Shown here piece by piece: positions 1 through 13,500 of a stretch of DNA of 64,000 nucleotides. This DNA comes from Pseudomonas sp. FP1742 (GTDB lineage Bacteria; Pseudomonadota; Gammaproteobacteria; Pseudomonadales; Pseudomonadaceae). Below the pieces are notes generated by a model. That model was not told the origin of the DNA, made no database searches, and saw only the letters and a list, made by a program, of their open reading frames with translations. The translations under genes and the position numbers were made by a program. The stretch lies in assembly GCF_030687145.1 (NCBI RefSeq), contig NZ_CP117460.1:1612001-1676000 (forward strand), read 5' to 3'. The first letter of the stretch is position 1, and each line of letters opens with the position of its first letter.

Positions 1-1
1 T

Positions 2-853
2 GTGCAGCGTCTGGTGGACGAGTGCACCAACCGTCAGCAGACCATGCTGTTCTCCGCCACCACCGGCGGTTCGGGCCTGCGCGAGATGATCGCCAAGGTC
101 CTGAACAACCCCGAGCACTTGCAGCTCAACGCGGTCAGCCAGTTGAACGAAACCACCCGTCAGCAGATCATCACCGCTGACCACAACCAGCACAAAGAAC
201 AGATCGTGAACTGGCTGCTGGCCAACGAGACCTACCAGAAGGCCATCGTGTTCACCAACACCCGGGCCATGGCCGACCGTATCTACGGCCGCCTGGTGGC
301 GCAGGAATACAAAGCGTTCGTGCTGCACGGCGAGAAGGACCAGAAAGACCGCAAACTGGCCATCGACCGCCTGAAGCAGGGCGGGGTGAAAATCCTCGTC
401 GCCACCGACGTCGCTGCCCGTGGCCTGGACGTGGACGGCCTGGACCTGGTGATCAACTTCGACATGCCGCGCAGCGGCGACGAATACGTTCACCGCATCG
501 GTCGCACCGGCCGCGCCGGCAACGATGGCCTGGCCATCTCGCTGATCTGCCACGGCGACTGGAACCTGATGTCGAGCATCGAACGCTACCTCAAGCAGAG
601 CTTCGAGCGCCGCACCATCAAGGAAGTCAAAGGCACCTACGGCGGACCGAAAAAGGTCAAGGCCTCGGGCAAAGCCGTTGGCGTGAAGAAGAAAAAGGTC
701 GACGCCAAGGGCGACAAGAAGAAAACCGGCGCCAAGGCCCCAACCAAGCGCAAGATCGCCAACCGCCCGAAGACCGACGCCCTGTCGCTGGTCAGCAAGG
801 ACGGCATGGCGCCTTTGAAACGCCGCAAGCCGGAAGCGCCGGCGGCTGAATAA
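2..853 (+). CDS. DEAD/DEAH-box RNA helicase, C-terminal part (5' end outside window)
   Basis: ATP-dependent RNA helicase of the DEAD-box family, acting on structured RNA in the cytoplasm. The reading frame is open from the window edge, so the N-terminal RecA domain with the Walker A and DEAD motifs is missing. What remains begins just before motif III (SAT within MLFSATTGGSG) and carries the whole second RecA domain: the motif IV region (IVFTNT), motif V (VATDVAARGLDVDGLD) and motif VI (HRIGRTGRAG). The last ~75 residues are a Lys-rich basic tail, usual for RNA-binding extensions of SrmB/RhlE-type helicases. A strong terminator follows the stop. The family is certain; which paralogue it is cannot be told from this half. 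Confidence 0.95.
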   Translation: MQRLVDECTNRQQTMLFSATTGGSGLREMIAKVLNNPEHLQLNAVSQLNETTRQQIITADHNQHKEQIVNWLLANETYQKAIVFTNTRAMADRIYGRLVAQEYKAFVLHGEKDQKDRKLAIDRLKQGGVKILVATDVAARGLDVDGLDLVINFDMPRSGDEYVHRIGRTGRAGNDGLAISLICHGDWNLMSSIERYLKQSFERRTIKEVKGTYGGPKKVKASGKAVGVKKKKVDAKGDKKKTGAKAPTKRKIANRPKTDALSLVSKDGMAPLKRRKPEAPAAE

Positions 854-872
854 AGCGCCGTAGCGATCCAAT

Positions 873-902
873 AAAAACCCGGACAGTGTCCGGGTTTTTT
901 TT
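873..902 (+). terminator. Rho-independent terminator of the helicase gene
   Basis: A perfect 7-bp stem (cccggac / gtccggg, positions 878-884 and 888-894) with a 3-nt loop is followed by eight T. It sits 20 bases after the helicase stop. A-tract symmetry on the left side means it may also serve the opposing small gene at 922. Confidence 0.9.
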
Positions 903-921
903 CGTCAAAAGATCTTGCCGT

Positions 922-1200
922 CTAACCCCCGGCTTTGTTCTTCGCCGATTCCAACTCCTTCAAACGCTGATCGATCAACTGGCACTTGTCCGGCAAATCC
1001 TTGCTGGCCGTCTCCAGGTCCATCTTCTGCAACTCGTCATTGATCTCCTTGGCCTTGGCCGGATTCTGCTCAGTGATTTTGGCGACTTCCTTGGCCAGTT
1101 GTTCACGCTTGGCGGTGGCTTCCTCGGGAGGGCAGGCCCAAACGGGGAGGGCGCAGGCGAGGGTGGCGGCGAGGGTCAGTTTCAGCAGGATGGTTTTCAT
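922..1200 (-). CDS. Small exported protein with coiled-coil character, unknown function
   Basis: A 92-residue protein. I start it at the ATG at 1200 rather than further upstream, because that gives a clean signal peptide (MKTILLKLTLAATLACALPVWA, cleavage after AWA or VWA) with a GAGG ribosome-binding site about 10 bases before it. The mature part is charged and helical (Glu/Lys/Ala-rich, about 70 residues) and has only two Cys, one right after the cleavage site and one near the C-terminus (DKCQL), which may form a disulphide in the periplasm. No enzymatic motif is visible. It converges with the helicase gene across the terminator. Confidence 0.75.
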   Translation of the reverse strand: MKTILLKLTLAATLACALPVWACPPEEATAKREQLAKEVAKITEQNPAKAKEINDELQKMDLETASKDLPDKCQLIDQRLKELESAKNKAGG

Positions 1201-1325
1201 GAGCAGGGCCTCTTTTATCGATGTCACGGCGTTATTGAGTTGAGGGTTCCTCGCTCCAGAAAGTTCAGGCAATGAATCAAAACCCGCGAGCCAGAGCCTT
1301 CGCAAAAAACATCCTGAACGGCTTA

Positions 1326-1354
1326 TTGACGCCAGAATGATGGCAACTTAACAT
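1326..1354 (+). promoter_or_regulatory. Candidate sigma-70 promoter upstream of cdiA
   Basis: TTGACG (1326-1331), a 17-base spacer and TAACAT (1349-1354) give a good -35/-10 pair inside the otherwise gene-free 380-base stretch 1201-1580. It would leave a leader of about 220 bases before the cdiA start at 1581. This is sequence matching only; I saw nothing else of note in that gap. Confidence 0.4.
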
Positions 1355-1580
1355 CGCGCCATTACTTTGATATCACTTTGCCGTTTCGAGGGATCGAACA
1401 GACCATCCGCACGCTGATGCAATGGTCGTTTACGCCACGCTCTGGACCTTCTGACCCAGGCGCGCACCTCCCCCTTTATGACGTATTCGCTCTGCAAGCG
1501 CCCCATGTCTGCCGAGTCGGGACGGCTTTGTCTGTGATTTGCACATTCCATTCTTACCGTTCGCAACGAGATCTTTTGAC

Positions 1581-4500
1581 ATGGACGTTCGCCACTACGC
1601 CTTCCTCGCTGGCCAGCCCTCTGCTGCGGTAAAAAACCGCGAGCACTTCTGGGGCATGCCCAAGCGCGGGCTGGCGTTCCTGCTGGCCAACGTCATGTTC
1701 TGGCAGCCGATGTGGGCCCAGGCGGACGGGATTGTGGTGGCCACGCCCGGCACCAGTCTCGGGCAGGCCGGCAATGGCGTGCCGATCATCCAGATCGCCA
1801 CCCCCAACGGCACGGGTCTGTCGCATAACCAGTTCCACGATTACAACGTCGGCACCCAGGGCGTCATCCTCAACAACGTCGCCAATCAGACCGGCGCCAC
1901 GCAGTTGGGCGGGATCATTGTCGGCAACCCGAACCTGACCAGCGGGGTCGCGGCGCAAACCATCCTCAACGAAGTGGTCGGCGGCAGCCCCAGCCAGTTG
2001 CGCGGCTACACCGAAGTGGCGGGGCAGTCGGCGCGGGTCATCGTGGCCAACCCCTACGGCATCAGCTGCAACGGCTGCGGCTTCATCAACACCCCGCGCG
2101 TGACGTTGACCACCGGCAAACCGGTGCTGGACAACGGACGCCTCGATCGCTTCCAGGTCGATCAGGGCAGCGTCACCATCGACGGCGCCGGGCTGAACGC
2201 CAACAACGTCGACCGCTTCGAAATCATCACCCGCAGCGCGAAGATCAACGCCGAGATTCAGGCGAAGAACCTGACCATCGTTGCCGGTCGCAACGACGTC
2301 AACGCCGACAGCCTCAACGCCACTGCCCGTGCCGATGACGGCAGTGCCAAACCGCAACTGGCGATCGACTCCTCGGCCTTGGGCGGCATGTACGCCGGAG
2401 CGATCAAACTGGTGGGCACCGAGGCCGGGGTCGGGGTGAAACTCGATGGCAACCTGGCCGCCAGCGGTGGTGATATCCAGCTCGACGCCAACGGCCATCT
2501 CAGCCTGGCGCAAACCTCGGCCGCAGGCGCCGTCAATGTCAAAGCCGCCAGCCTCGATGCGCGTGGCCCGGTCTACGCCGGCACCGCCGTCAACGTGCAA
2601 ACCCAAGGCAACCTGACCAACCAGCAAACCCTCGCCGCCCGGGACAGCATCGCGCTGACGGCCAGTGGTGTATTGACCAACAACGGCATCATCGAAGCCG
2701 GGGTCAACGCCGATACCAGTCGTAATGCCAATGGCGATGTGAACCTGAATGCGCAGAACTTCACCAACACCGGCAAGAGCGTGGTGGCCAGCCGTAACCT
2801 GACGGTCAATACCGCGCAGACGTTGAATAACCAGGGCGGCACTTTAAGCGGGCAGAAAAAAACCAGCATCACTGCTACTACGCTGGATAACCAGAACAAG
2901 GGCCGAGTATTGGGCAGCGGCGCTCTGGAGCTGAAAGCCACGCAGGTCCTCAACACCCAGGGTGTCATTACCAGCAATGGCAACCTCACGGCCACTCTCG
3001 GCCACCTGAACAACCACGATGGTGAAGTTTCCAGCGCTGGCAACACCACCCTCACCGCCACAACGCTGGACAACAGTGACGGCCAGGTAACGGGTGACGT
3101 TGCCCTGAACATCGGCTTGATCGGAGCCCTGAATAACCAGAACGGCGTGTTGGGTTCCGGCCAGAGTGTGAGCATCAGCGCCGCCAGCCTGGATAACAGT
3201 CATGACGGCAGCTTGGTGAGCGATGGCAGTTTCACCGCACGCATCAATGGCCTGTTCGACAACCAGAACGGCGACCTGAGTGCCAAAGGCGTGGTCGACC
3301 TGCAAACCGGCAGCTTCGACAACCGCAATGGCAGCCTGACCGGCAAGGATCGCCTGACCCTGCGCAGCGATTCGCTGGATAACCGCACCGGCAAAGTACG
3401 CGCTGGCAAAGACCTGCAACTGACCGTCGGACAACTCGATAACCGCCAGCAAGGTCTGCTCAACAGCCAGGCCGCCATCAACTTCAATGGCACTCATCTG
3501 GATAACCGCGGCGGCTTGCTCAGCGCGGCGGGGGCGGTGCAACTGGAGGCGGCCAGCGTCGACAACAGCGGCGGTCGTATCTCCGGCACAACCGATCTGA
3601 CGGCCAAGGTTGCGCAATTCACCAACCAGGGCGGCGAGCTTGTCGCTCAAGGAACGTTGAGCCTCAATGGCAACGGACTCGATAACCGCAACGGCGGACT
3701 GGTAGGCGCGACAAAAGCGCTGAAACTCAATGTCGATGAGGTGGACAACCGCGGCGGCGAAATCTCTAGCACCGTTGATGTGGCCATTGAAGGCCAAAGC
3801 CTGAACAACAGTGACAACGGCAAGATTCTGGCTGGCACCGAGCTGGGCCTGAAAGTGGCGCAGATCATCAACCAGACCAAGGGGCTGTTGTTCGGCAAGG
3901 GCGCCACGACGGTGACGGGGCAGAGCCTGGACAACAGCGGTGGCAGCCTGGTCACTCAGCTTGGGCTGGATATCCGCCTCGACAACGCGCTAAGCAACAT
4001 CGAAGGCCTGATCAGCAGTGAAGGCACCCTGACGGTCAATGCGGCGAGCCTCGACAGCACCCGTGGCAGCGTGTCGAGCGCCGGCGCGTTGGCGCTGACG
4101 ACGACAGGAGTGCTGAACAATCAGGGCGGGTCGATCACCACCGACAGCGGCTTGACCCTCAACAGCCAAAGCCTGAATAACAGCCAGAACGGCCTGATCA
4201 GTGGCAAGAGCGCGACCGCCGTCACCACGGGTACGTTCGACAACACTCAGGGCGGTCAATTGATCAGCGGCGATACGCTCGACCTGACCGCGACCCAGGT
4301 CAGTAATGGCGTTGCCAGCCGAATCGCCAGCGATAAGGCCCTGACCGCCAGTGTCACCGGTTTCGATCAGCAGGGCGGTCAGCTGTTCAGCAAAACCGTC
4401 CTGAGCCTGGACTTGAATCACGGCCAACTGAACAACCAGAACGGGCTGATCAATGCACCGTTGCTGATGTTGAAAAATCTCAAGGACGTCAACAACCGGA

Positions 4501-7500
4501 ACGGTGAAATCTCCAGCGCCCAGGCCTTCACACTGGCCGCCCAGAATCTGGATAACAGTAACGGCAAGCTGATCAGTAATCAGGGTTTGACGCTGCACAT
4601 CGATCAACTGCTTGCCAGCATCAAGGGCCTGATTTCCGCACAGACCCTGGAGGTGCACAGCGCGCGCCTGGACAACACCGGCGGCTTGATCAGCAGTCAT
4701 GGCACCCTCGGCGTGACGGTGGACGGTCAGATCGTCAATCAGGATGGCACGTTCATCGCTGACGGTGATGTGCACCTTAGCGCCGACAGCCTGGACAACA
4801 CCCGTGGCCAGATCGCCGGTAAAACCGATGTCACGGCCAACGTTGCGACCCTGAACAATCAGGGCGGTCAGTTGATCGCAACCGGTGGGCTCACCCTGAC
4901 GGGGATCAACCTCGATAACCGGTTTGGCGGCCTTATCGGCGCAACCAACGGGCTGCAACTGAACGTCGAATCGGTCGATAACCGCGGTGGTGAGTTGTCG
5001 AGCAAGTCAGATGTCACCCTGATCGGCAACCGTCTGGACAACAGCGATGGCGGCCAGGTATTCGCTGAAGGCGCACTGTCCCTGACAGTCGAAAACATCA
5101 TCAACCGCGCCAAAGGTCTGCTCTCGGGCAAGGCCGACCTGACATTGACCGGACGCAATCTCGACAACAGTGGCGGCTCGCTGTTGAGTCAGAAAAACCT
5201 GAAGCTCGATCTCAAGGGTGATCTCAATAACAGCCAAGGCTTGCTCAGCGCTGAAGGCACACTCGGGGTCACGGCCGCGAGCTTGACCAACACCTTGGGC
5301 AGCGTTTCCGCGGCAGGGCCGCTGACGTTGACCACCACCGGCGCTGTGCTCAACCAGGGTGGCGAGATCGTCACGGATGCTGGCATCACACTCAAAAGTG
5401 CCAGCCTCGACAACCGCAATAACGGCAGCATCAGTGGCAAAGACGCGGTGATCGTCAATACCGGTGCGCTGGATAACAGCCACACCGGTCGCTTGAACAG
5501 CGGTGCCGGCTTGGACCTGACCACCGCTCAACTGACCAACCAGGATGGCGGCCGCATCGCCAGTGTCGGTGCCCTGACGGCCAGCGTCACCGGCCTGGAT
5601 CAGCAAGGCGGGCAACTGTTCAGCAACACATCCCTGACGCTGGATCTGAATCAGGGTCAGCTGAACAACCAGAATGGCCTGATCAGCGCGCCGTTGTTGA
5701 TGCTCAAAAACCTCACCGACGTTCATAACAACGGCGGCGAAATCTCCAGCGCCGAGGCTTTCACCATCGCTGCTCGCAGCCTGGACAACAGCAACGGCAA
5801 ACTGCTGAGCAATCAGCCCCTGACCCTGCGCATCGATCAGGCGCTGACCAACCTCAAAGGCCTGATCGCCGCCGCAGCACTCGACGTCAAAGCCGCCAGC
5901 CTGGACAACAGCGGCGGCACGCTGACCAGCCGCGCCAACCTCGACCTGAACCTCGACGGGCTGCTGACGAACCAGAACCAGGGGCTGATCAACGCCACCA
6001 CCGGTCTGACAGTCAACAGCAGCGGCCTCAACAATCAGAACGGTTCTTTGCTGGGCAGCGCCATCGCGATCGACTTCGGGGCGGCCACCGGCGACCTGAA
6101 CAACGGTGCCGGCCTGATCACCACCACGGGTTTGCTGAGCCTCAAGCACCTGCGTGACCTGAACAATCGGAGCGGCGAAATCTCCAGCAGCCAGAGCCTC
6201 GATCTGACGGCCCGCGCACTGGATAATAACAACAACGGCAAATTGATCAGCAATAACCTGCTGACGGTCAACGCCGACACGGTACTCAACCAGGGCGGTC
6301 TGATCTCCGGCTGGCAGGGCCTGAGCCTCACCAGCAACAGCCTGGACAACCGCAACAAAGGCACGCTGTCGAGCCATGACAGTGATGTGGCCGTCACCGT
6401 CAGCGGTGCCATTCTCAACAGCGGCGAAGGTGCGCTGGTCAGCCAGAAAACCCTGAGCGTCAACGCGTCGAGCCTGGACAACAGCAACGGTGGCATTCTG
6501 TCCAGCGGCGGCAATCAGACCCTGACCCTCAGCGGTCTGCTGAACAACGCCCAGGGCGGCTTGATCGACAGCGGCGCGACCCTGACCATGCAGGCGATGA
6601 CCCTAGGGAATGCCGGCGGCACCGTTAACGCAAAACAGGACCTCAGTTTCACCGGCACCGCACTGGATAACACCGGCGGCAATCTGATCGGCAACGGTGC
6701 CGTGACCCTCGACCTGCTCGGCGCCCTGACCAACACCAACGGCAAACTGGCCAGCGCCGGCCCACTGCTGGTGCAACGCGCCACGCAAATCAATAACCAG
6801 GGCGGTCAAATCGCCAGTCAAGACTTGATGACGCTGCTCACTGGTGGCCTGGACAACCGCAATCTCGGCACCATCGCGGCCAATGATCAACTGACCATCA
6901 CCACGGGCGGTACGCTGCAGAACAGCGCCGATGGCCAGATCTACAGCCAGAATGGCGACCTGCAAGTCCAGGCCGCCAGCCTCGTCAACGCCAAGGGCAC
7001 TCTGCAAAGCCAAGGGGCTTTGAACCTCACCATCGGCGGCGATATCGACAACCAGAGCGGCCGCATTGTGGCCAAGGACGGCGACCTGTCGATCAAGGCC
7101 GGCAACCTCGATAACCGCGGCGGCGTGCTCGCCAGTCTGCAAGCCGCGTTCACGGCCAACCTGACCGGTGTGCTGAAAAACGGCTATGACCTGAACAACA
7201 ACCGCCGCAGCGGCGTCACCCAGGCCCAACGCCTGAACCTGACGGCCCTGGCCGGCATCGATAACTACGGCGGGCGTATCGCTGCGCAAGGCGGCGACGC
7301 GACTGTCGTCACCGGCAACTTCGACAACCGCAATGGCGGCCTCTATGCCAAAGGTAAGGTCAGCGTCACCGGCAACAACTTTGACAACAGCGGCGACAAT
7401 GACGGCCAGATCGCCGGTGAACAGATTGATCTCAATCTCAGCGGCGCCCTGAACAACCGACTGGGCATCATCGAGAGCGACAGCACCCTGTCGATCAAGG

Positions 7501-10500
7501 CCGCCAGCCTCGACAACCAGACCGGCCAACTGCGCGCCCTCGGCGACAAAGGCAAAACCAACTTCCAGATCGGTGGCTTGTTCGACAACCGCAACGGCAC
7601 CCTGGAAAGCGCCAACACCGACCTGACCATGGCGGTGGGCGGCTTCCTCAACGGTGGTGGCAGTCTGCTGCACGTGGGCAACGGTACTTTCGACATTTCC
7701 ACCGCCAACGTCACCGGTGCCGGCGGCAGCATCGTCACCCGCGGCGGCCTGACCCTCAACGCCGACAGCTGGACCAACAGCAACGTCATCCAGGCCGGGC
7801 GCCTGAACGTCAACGTAAACAATTTCAGCCAGACGGCGAGCGGCCAACTGCTGGCCTCGGACAGCCTCGTCGGTACCGGTGGCAATTGGTACAACGATGG
7901 CCTGATTGCCAGTGATGGCAGCATGAAGCTGACCTTGGGCGGCAACTACGGTGGCAATGGCCGACTGAGCAGCCAGGGAAACATGAATCTGAGCGCCAGC
8001 CAGATCGACCTGGTGACCAACAGTAAAATCACCGGGGGGGCCAAAACCACCCTGTCCGCGGGCACCCTGAACAACTACGGACGTGTGAGCTCCGTGGGCG
8101 ATCTGGACGTTACGGCAACAAACCTGAACAACTTCGGGACTCTCGGTGGCAGCGAAAATGTGCGACTTAAGGCTGCCACTCTGTTGAACCAGAATGGCCT
8201 GATCTTCAGTGGCAAAGACATGGCGCTGAGGGCCAACACGTTCACCAACCGCTATGCCGATGTGTACAGCCTGGGCAGCATCAATCTCGCCAGGGATGAC
8301 AATGGCGGTCGCAGCCAGTCGTTTTCCAACATCTCGGCAACACTGGAAAGTGCTCAGGACATAACCCTGAACGTTGACCATATCGAGAACCGCAAGGATG
8401 TGTTCCAGGCTACTGGGGGATTGGTTTCGGGTTACATCGGGGTGCAGTGTTACAGCTGTGCAGCGTTCGCTCCATACATTGGTTATCGGGAAGACGGTTA
8501 CATGGTCTGGGTGGAAAACTATTCGTCTCAGATCGTTCAGGATTCTGCATCGGCCAGTATGACGGCCGGGAGAAACTTTCTGGCCAACGGAGGAGAGTTT
8601 CTCAATCAGGCGTCGACGGTTAGCGCCGGTGGCGACTTGACCCTGAACCTGCAGTCGTTCACCAACCGAGGCGCGTCTGTAGGCGATTACAGCGTGCGGC
8701 GTTCATTCAACTTACCCCACAACGCGAATCAGAATATGGCTTTCTGGGAGGCGGTGATGAACTACGACGCCGCCAATGATCCCGCTTACTACAATCAATA
8801 CCAGCGTCCCAGCTTGCATGCTTGGAGCGCTTCCAATGTCGAGTCCATGTTCACGATACTGTCGAAGTCCGGAGGTCGCGGGGATAATCCCTACACCTCC
8901 TTTGGCATAGTTCATGTTGATGAAGCTCCTAACAATCTTGCCCCAGCACACTACAGCGATGGGGTTCGCACCGCCGCTCCAGACGCGGTCAAAAACGCTC
9001 AATTTTTCGATGAGGTGATTACCTACCAGAGCCCGTCAACGTACGCGAATGCCGTGGTTCAGGCCGGCGGACAAGTGACCATCAATGCTACGCAGGACCT
9101 GACTAACAGCGTGGTGCGTGAAGGCGTGGCGCTGAACCCCAATGGTTCGCGTCTGGGTTCGACTCAGACCAATGGCAATACACCGACTGTCATTAACATC
9201 AATCAGCAACTGCCCCCCGACCTTGCGCAGCAGCAAGTGAACCCGGTGTCGCTGCCAGGCTTCAGCCTGCCGACCGACCAGAACGGCCTGTTCCGCCTTA
9301 GCGGCCAAGACAGCAGCACGCCAGTGGCCAGCGGTCCGCAGAGCTGGACCATGGGCGGCGGCAGCGTCAGCACCACCCAGCGTGAGCAAGCGGTGTCCAA
9401 CGTCCAGCCACGGAACATTCTACCGGTCAGCAACACTCAGGCCTCCGCCAGCAGCGTTGACCTGAAGCCCGTTGATTATGTGGCGTCGAACGTGGGCGTC
9501 GGCGCCAGCGCGATCAACGTCAGCACGCCGGCTGCCAATTCAACCGGCTCGACACTGCCCGGTCGTTCCACAGCCTTTACCGTCAATCGTGTCCAAGGGT
9601 TGCCGGCCAGCAGCGGCCAGTCCAAACCGCAGAAATACCTGATCGAAACCAACCCGGTACTCACCGACCTCAAGCAATTCATGAGCTCGGATTACCTGTT
9701 GTCGAACCTGGGTTACGACCCCGACCAAAGTGCCAAGCGTCTGGGCGATGGCCTTTATGAACAACGCCTGATCCAGCAAGCGGTAGTGGCGCGTACCGGT
9801 CAGCGATTTATCGATGGTCAGACCAGCGACGAAGGCTTGTTCAAATACCTGATGAACAATGCCGTCGCCAGCAAAACAGAGCTCAACCTGTCGTTGGGCG
9901 TCAGCCTGACCTCCGAACAAGTCGCCGCCCTGACCCATGACATCGTCTGGATGGAAAATGTCGTGGTGAACGGTGAGCAAGTACTGGTACCGGTGCTGTA
10001 TCTGGCCAATGCCAACAACCGTCTGGCACCCAACGGCGCGTTAATTCAGGGCTCGGACGTCACACTGATCGCCGGCAAGGACCTGAATAACTCCGGCACA
10101 TTGCGTGCGAGCAATAACCTGTCCGCCAATGCCGGCAACGATCTGGTTAACAGTGGTCTGGTGGAGGCTGGCAATCGCCTCGACCTGAAAGCCGGCAACA
10201 ACATAGTTAACAAGGCCGGCGGCATCATCGCTGGTCGTGACGTTACGCTCACCGCCACTCGGGGCGACGTGATCAACGAACGTACCGTCACCGGCGGCGA
10301 CAGCCGTAACGGTAACAGCCGATCCCACACCGATGTCGTCGACAGCGCCGCCCGGATCGAGGCAGCCAACACGCTGACGATCAACGCCGGGCGCGATTTC
10401 AATAACGTCGGCGGGGTCCTGAAAAGTGCTAATGACACCACGATCAACGCCGGTCGTGACGTCAACATTACCTCCGCCGAGCAGGTCGTCAGCCATGAAC

Positions 10501-13500
10501 GTGGCGTGAACCGCGAGCAGACCATCACCCAATATGGCTCAAGCGTTGATGTGGGGCAGAGCCTGAAGATCAATGCAGGTCGTGACATCACCGCTATCGC
10601 CAGCCAAATCGACGCCAAACGCGACATAAACATGAGCGCCGTCGGAGATCTGACACTGGCCTCGGCTGCGGATGAACAGCATTCCTTTAGTCAAAACAAA
10701 AAAATCACCAGCCGGGAAGACCATGTCAGGCAGGTGTCTACCACAGTCAATGCGGGGGGCAACATTACCCTCAGTGCGGGCAAGGATCTGGACCTGATTG
10801 CCAGCCGGGTGAGTGCGGGGGATGAGGCCTATGTCTACGCTGGTAATGACTTGAACCTGGAGACGGCTGCAAACACGGATTACTCCTATTACTCCAAGAC
10901 CAAGAAAGGTTCTATGGGCAAGAAGAGTTCGACGATGACCGCGAACGGAGGTGAAGAAGCGGTTTCCTCGGCCATACAGTCCAAAGGCAAAGCGACATTA
11001 GTGGCGTTGCATGACATCAATATCGAAGGATCGAAGGTTAACAGCGATGACGCCGAATTGAGGGTTATGGCAGGTAATGACGTTAATCTTACTGCGGCCC
11101 AGAACAGTGAGTTCAGCTCCTCGGCTAAATCGAAAACCGGTGGTTTCGGTTTCTCCAGCACCAGCAAAGCGAGCAGTGACTCGTCGAGCAGCACATGGCT
11201 GACAGGTTCGACGCTCGGTGGTGATACCACATTAATTCAGGCTGGACATGACCTGCTCATCTCCGCCAGCAACGTGGTATCGACCAATCAAACCACCCTG
11301 CAGGCTCGCAACGACGTACGTATTGAAAGTGACACGGAAAGCTTCAACGCAGACCATAGCCAATCGACCAAAAAATCTGGCCTGATGAGTTCGGGCGGCA
11401 TCGGTGTCACCCTCGGTTCCTCCAAGAATGCGTTCACGCAATCCACACATAGCGAGACTCAGAAAGGCAGTACGGTGGGGAGTGTGCTGGGGGATGTAAA
11501 TATCATCGCGGGTAAAAACCTGACGATACAGGCATCCGACGCCATTGCCGGTGGCGACATCAACCTGGCGGGACAAAACGTCAGCATCCTTGCCGCACAG
11601 AATCAGAGTTCCACCCAGCAGACTCAAGAGAGCAAGAAAAGTGGTTTGACACTGGCGTTGTCGGGCGTTGTGGGCGAAGCCGTCAATACAGCGTACCAAA
11701 CTGCACAAACGGCCAGACATGAAGATGACACACGCTTGGCAGCGCTTCAGGGGGTCAAAGCTGGGCTCTCGGGGTATCAAGCCTATCAGGCCGCACAAGC
11801 GCTTAACTCAGGGGCAGAGGCAGGCAGCTTTGTGGGAATTAGCCTGTCTCTCGGCACTCAAAAGTCCAGTTCAACACAGACTCAGGAACAAAGCGTCAGC
11901 CAAGGCAGTGGGCTTACAGCAGGCAACAATCTTCGCATCGTGGCAACGGGTAGCGGTAAAGCCGGTTTCGAGGATGGTGATATCACCATTCAAGGCAGCA
12001 AATTGCAGGCAGGCAATGACATGGTGATTGCGGCCAACCGAGACATCAATTTGCTTGCTGCCGCTAATACGCAAAAAGTCGATGGGTCAAACAAGAGTGG
12101 CGGAGGTGCAGTAGGTATTAGTCTCGGAGTGGGGTCAAGCGGTGCAGGTTTGAGTATTTTCGCCAGCGGTAACAAAGGTGCAGGCAAGGAAACCGGTAAC
12201 GGTACGACCTGGACTGAAACCACCCTTGATGCGGGCAACAACCTCAAGATCGGCAGCGGACGCGATACAAACCTGATCGGGGCGCAGGCCAATGCCCTGC
12301 AGGTGGTAGCCGATGTGGGCCGCAATCTGACCGTGACCAGTTTGCAGGATACGGACCGCTATGACTCCAAGCAAACCAATGTCAGCGGTGGAGCTAGCTT
12401 TACGTTCGGCTCCATGACCGCAAGCGGTTCCTTAAGCGTTAGCCAGGACAAAATAAAATCAAACTTTGACAGCGTTCAGGAACAGAGCGGCTTATTCGCC
12501 GGGAAGGGGGGCTATCAAATTAACGTCGGCGAGCACACTCAACTCAATGGCAGTGTGATCGCCAGTACCGCCACCACCGACAAGAACACATTGAGCACTG
12601 GGACTCTGGGATGGACCGATATCGGTAACAAGGCTGACTTCAGTAGCCAGCATCAAAGTGTCAGTGCCAGTAGCAACGGCAGTATGGGCGAACAGTTCAT
12701 AGGCAACATGGGTAGCATGTTGCTCGTAGGGGCGAACAACAGCGGTCACGATAGCAGCACTACCCATTCGGCAATTTCTGGGGGAGCGCTGGTTATTCGC
12801 GATAAGAATAATCAGCAGCAAGATGTTTCGACACTCAGTCGGGATGTTGAAAATGCCAATAACGCATTGAGCCCAATTTTCAATAAGGAGAAAGAGCAGC
12901 AACGCCTGCAACAAGCCCAACTGATCGGTGAGATTGGCAACCAGACGATGGATATCGTCCGGACTCAAGGGATGATTGAGGCGAGCAAAGCTGCTGTGGC
13001 AGAGCTGACGCCTGATCAGAGAAATATGCCAGGTGCCGACCCCAATGCTTCGTACGAAGATCGCCAGAAATACATAGCAGTGTTGCAGGCTACCAAAGCT
13101 TACCAAACGACGATGACCATCTATGGGACGGGTGGTAGTTTGCAGCAGGCGGCGCAAGCCGTAACTGCCGCCGTTCAAGGGTTGGCGGGCGGCAATATCG
13201 CCCAGGCATTGGTCGGGGCTTCCGCGCCCTATCTGGCTGAAACCATCAAACAAATGACCAAGGGCAACGAGGAAGCGCGAATTATGGCTCACGCTGTATT
13301 GGGCGCGCTAACCGCGAGTGTGCAGGGAGGCAATGCGGCGGCTGGTGCAGCGGGTGCAGCTCTTGCTGCGGGCAGTACCGAAGCCATTATGCTGGCGTTG
13401 TACGGCACTACAGATGTGAAGGAACTGAGTGAAAGTCAAAAGCAGACCATTTCCGCGTTAGTGACATTGGCCAGCGGTATTACCGGGGGCGTCATTGGTG

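Noticed and set aside
5007..8381. Several long minus-strand frames under cdiA
   Set aside because: They follow the repeat structure of cdiA codon by codon and have the Val/Gln/Ala composition expected of antisense FHA repeats.
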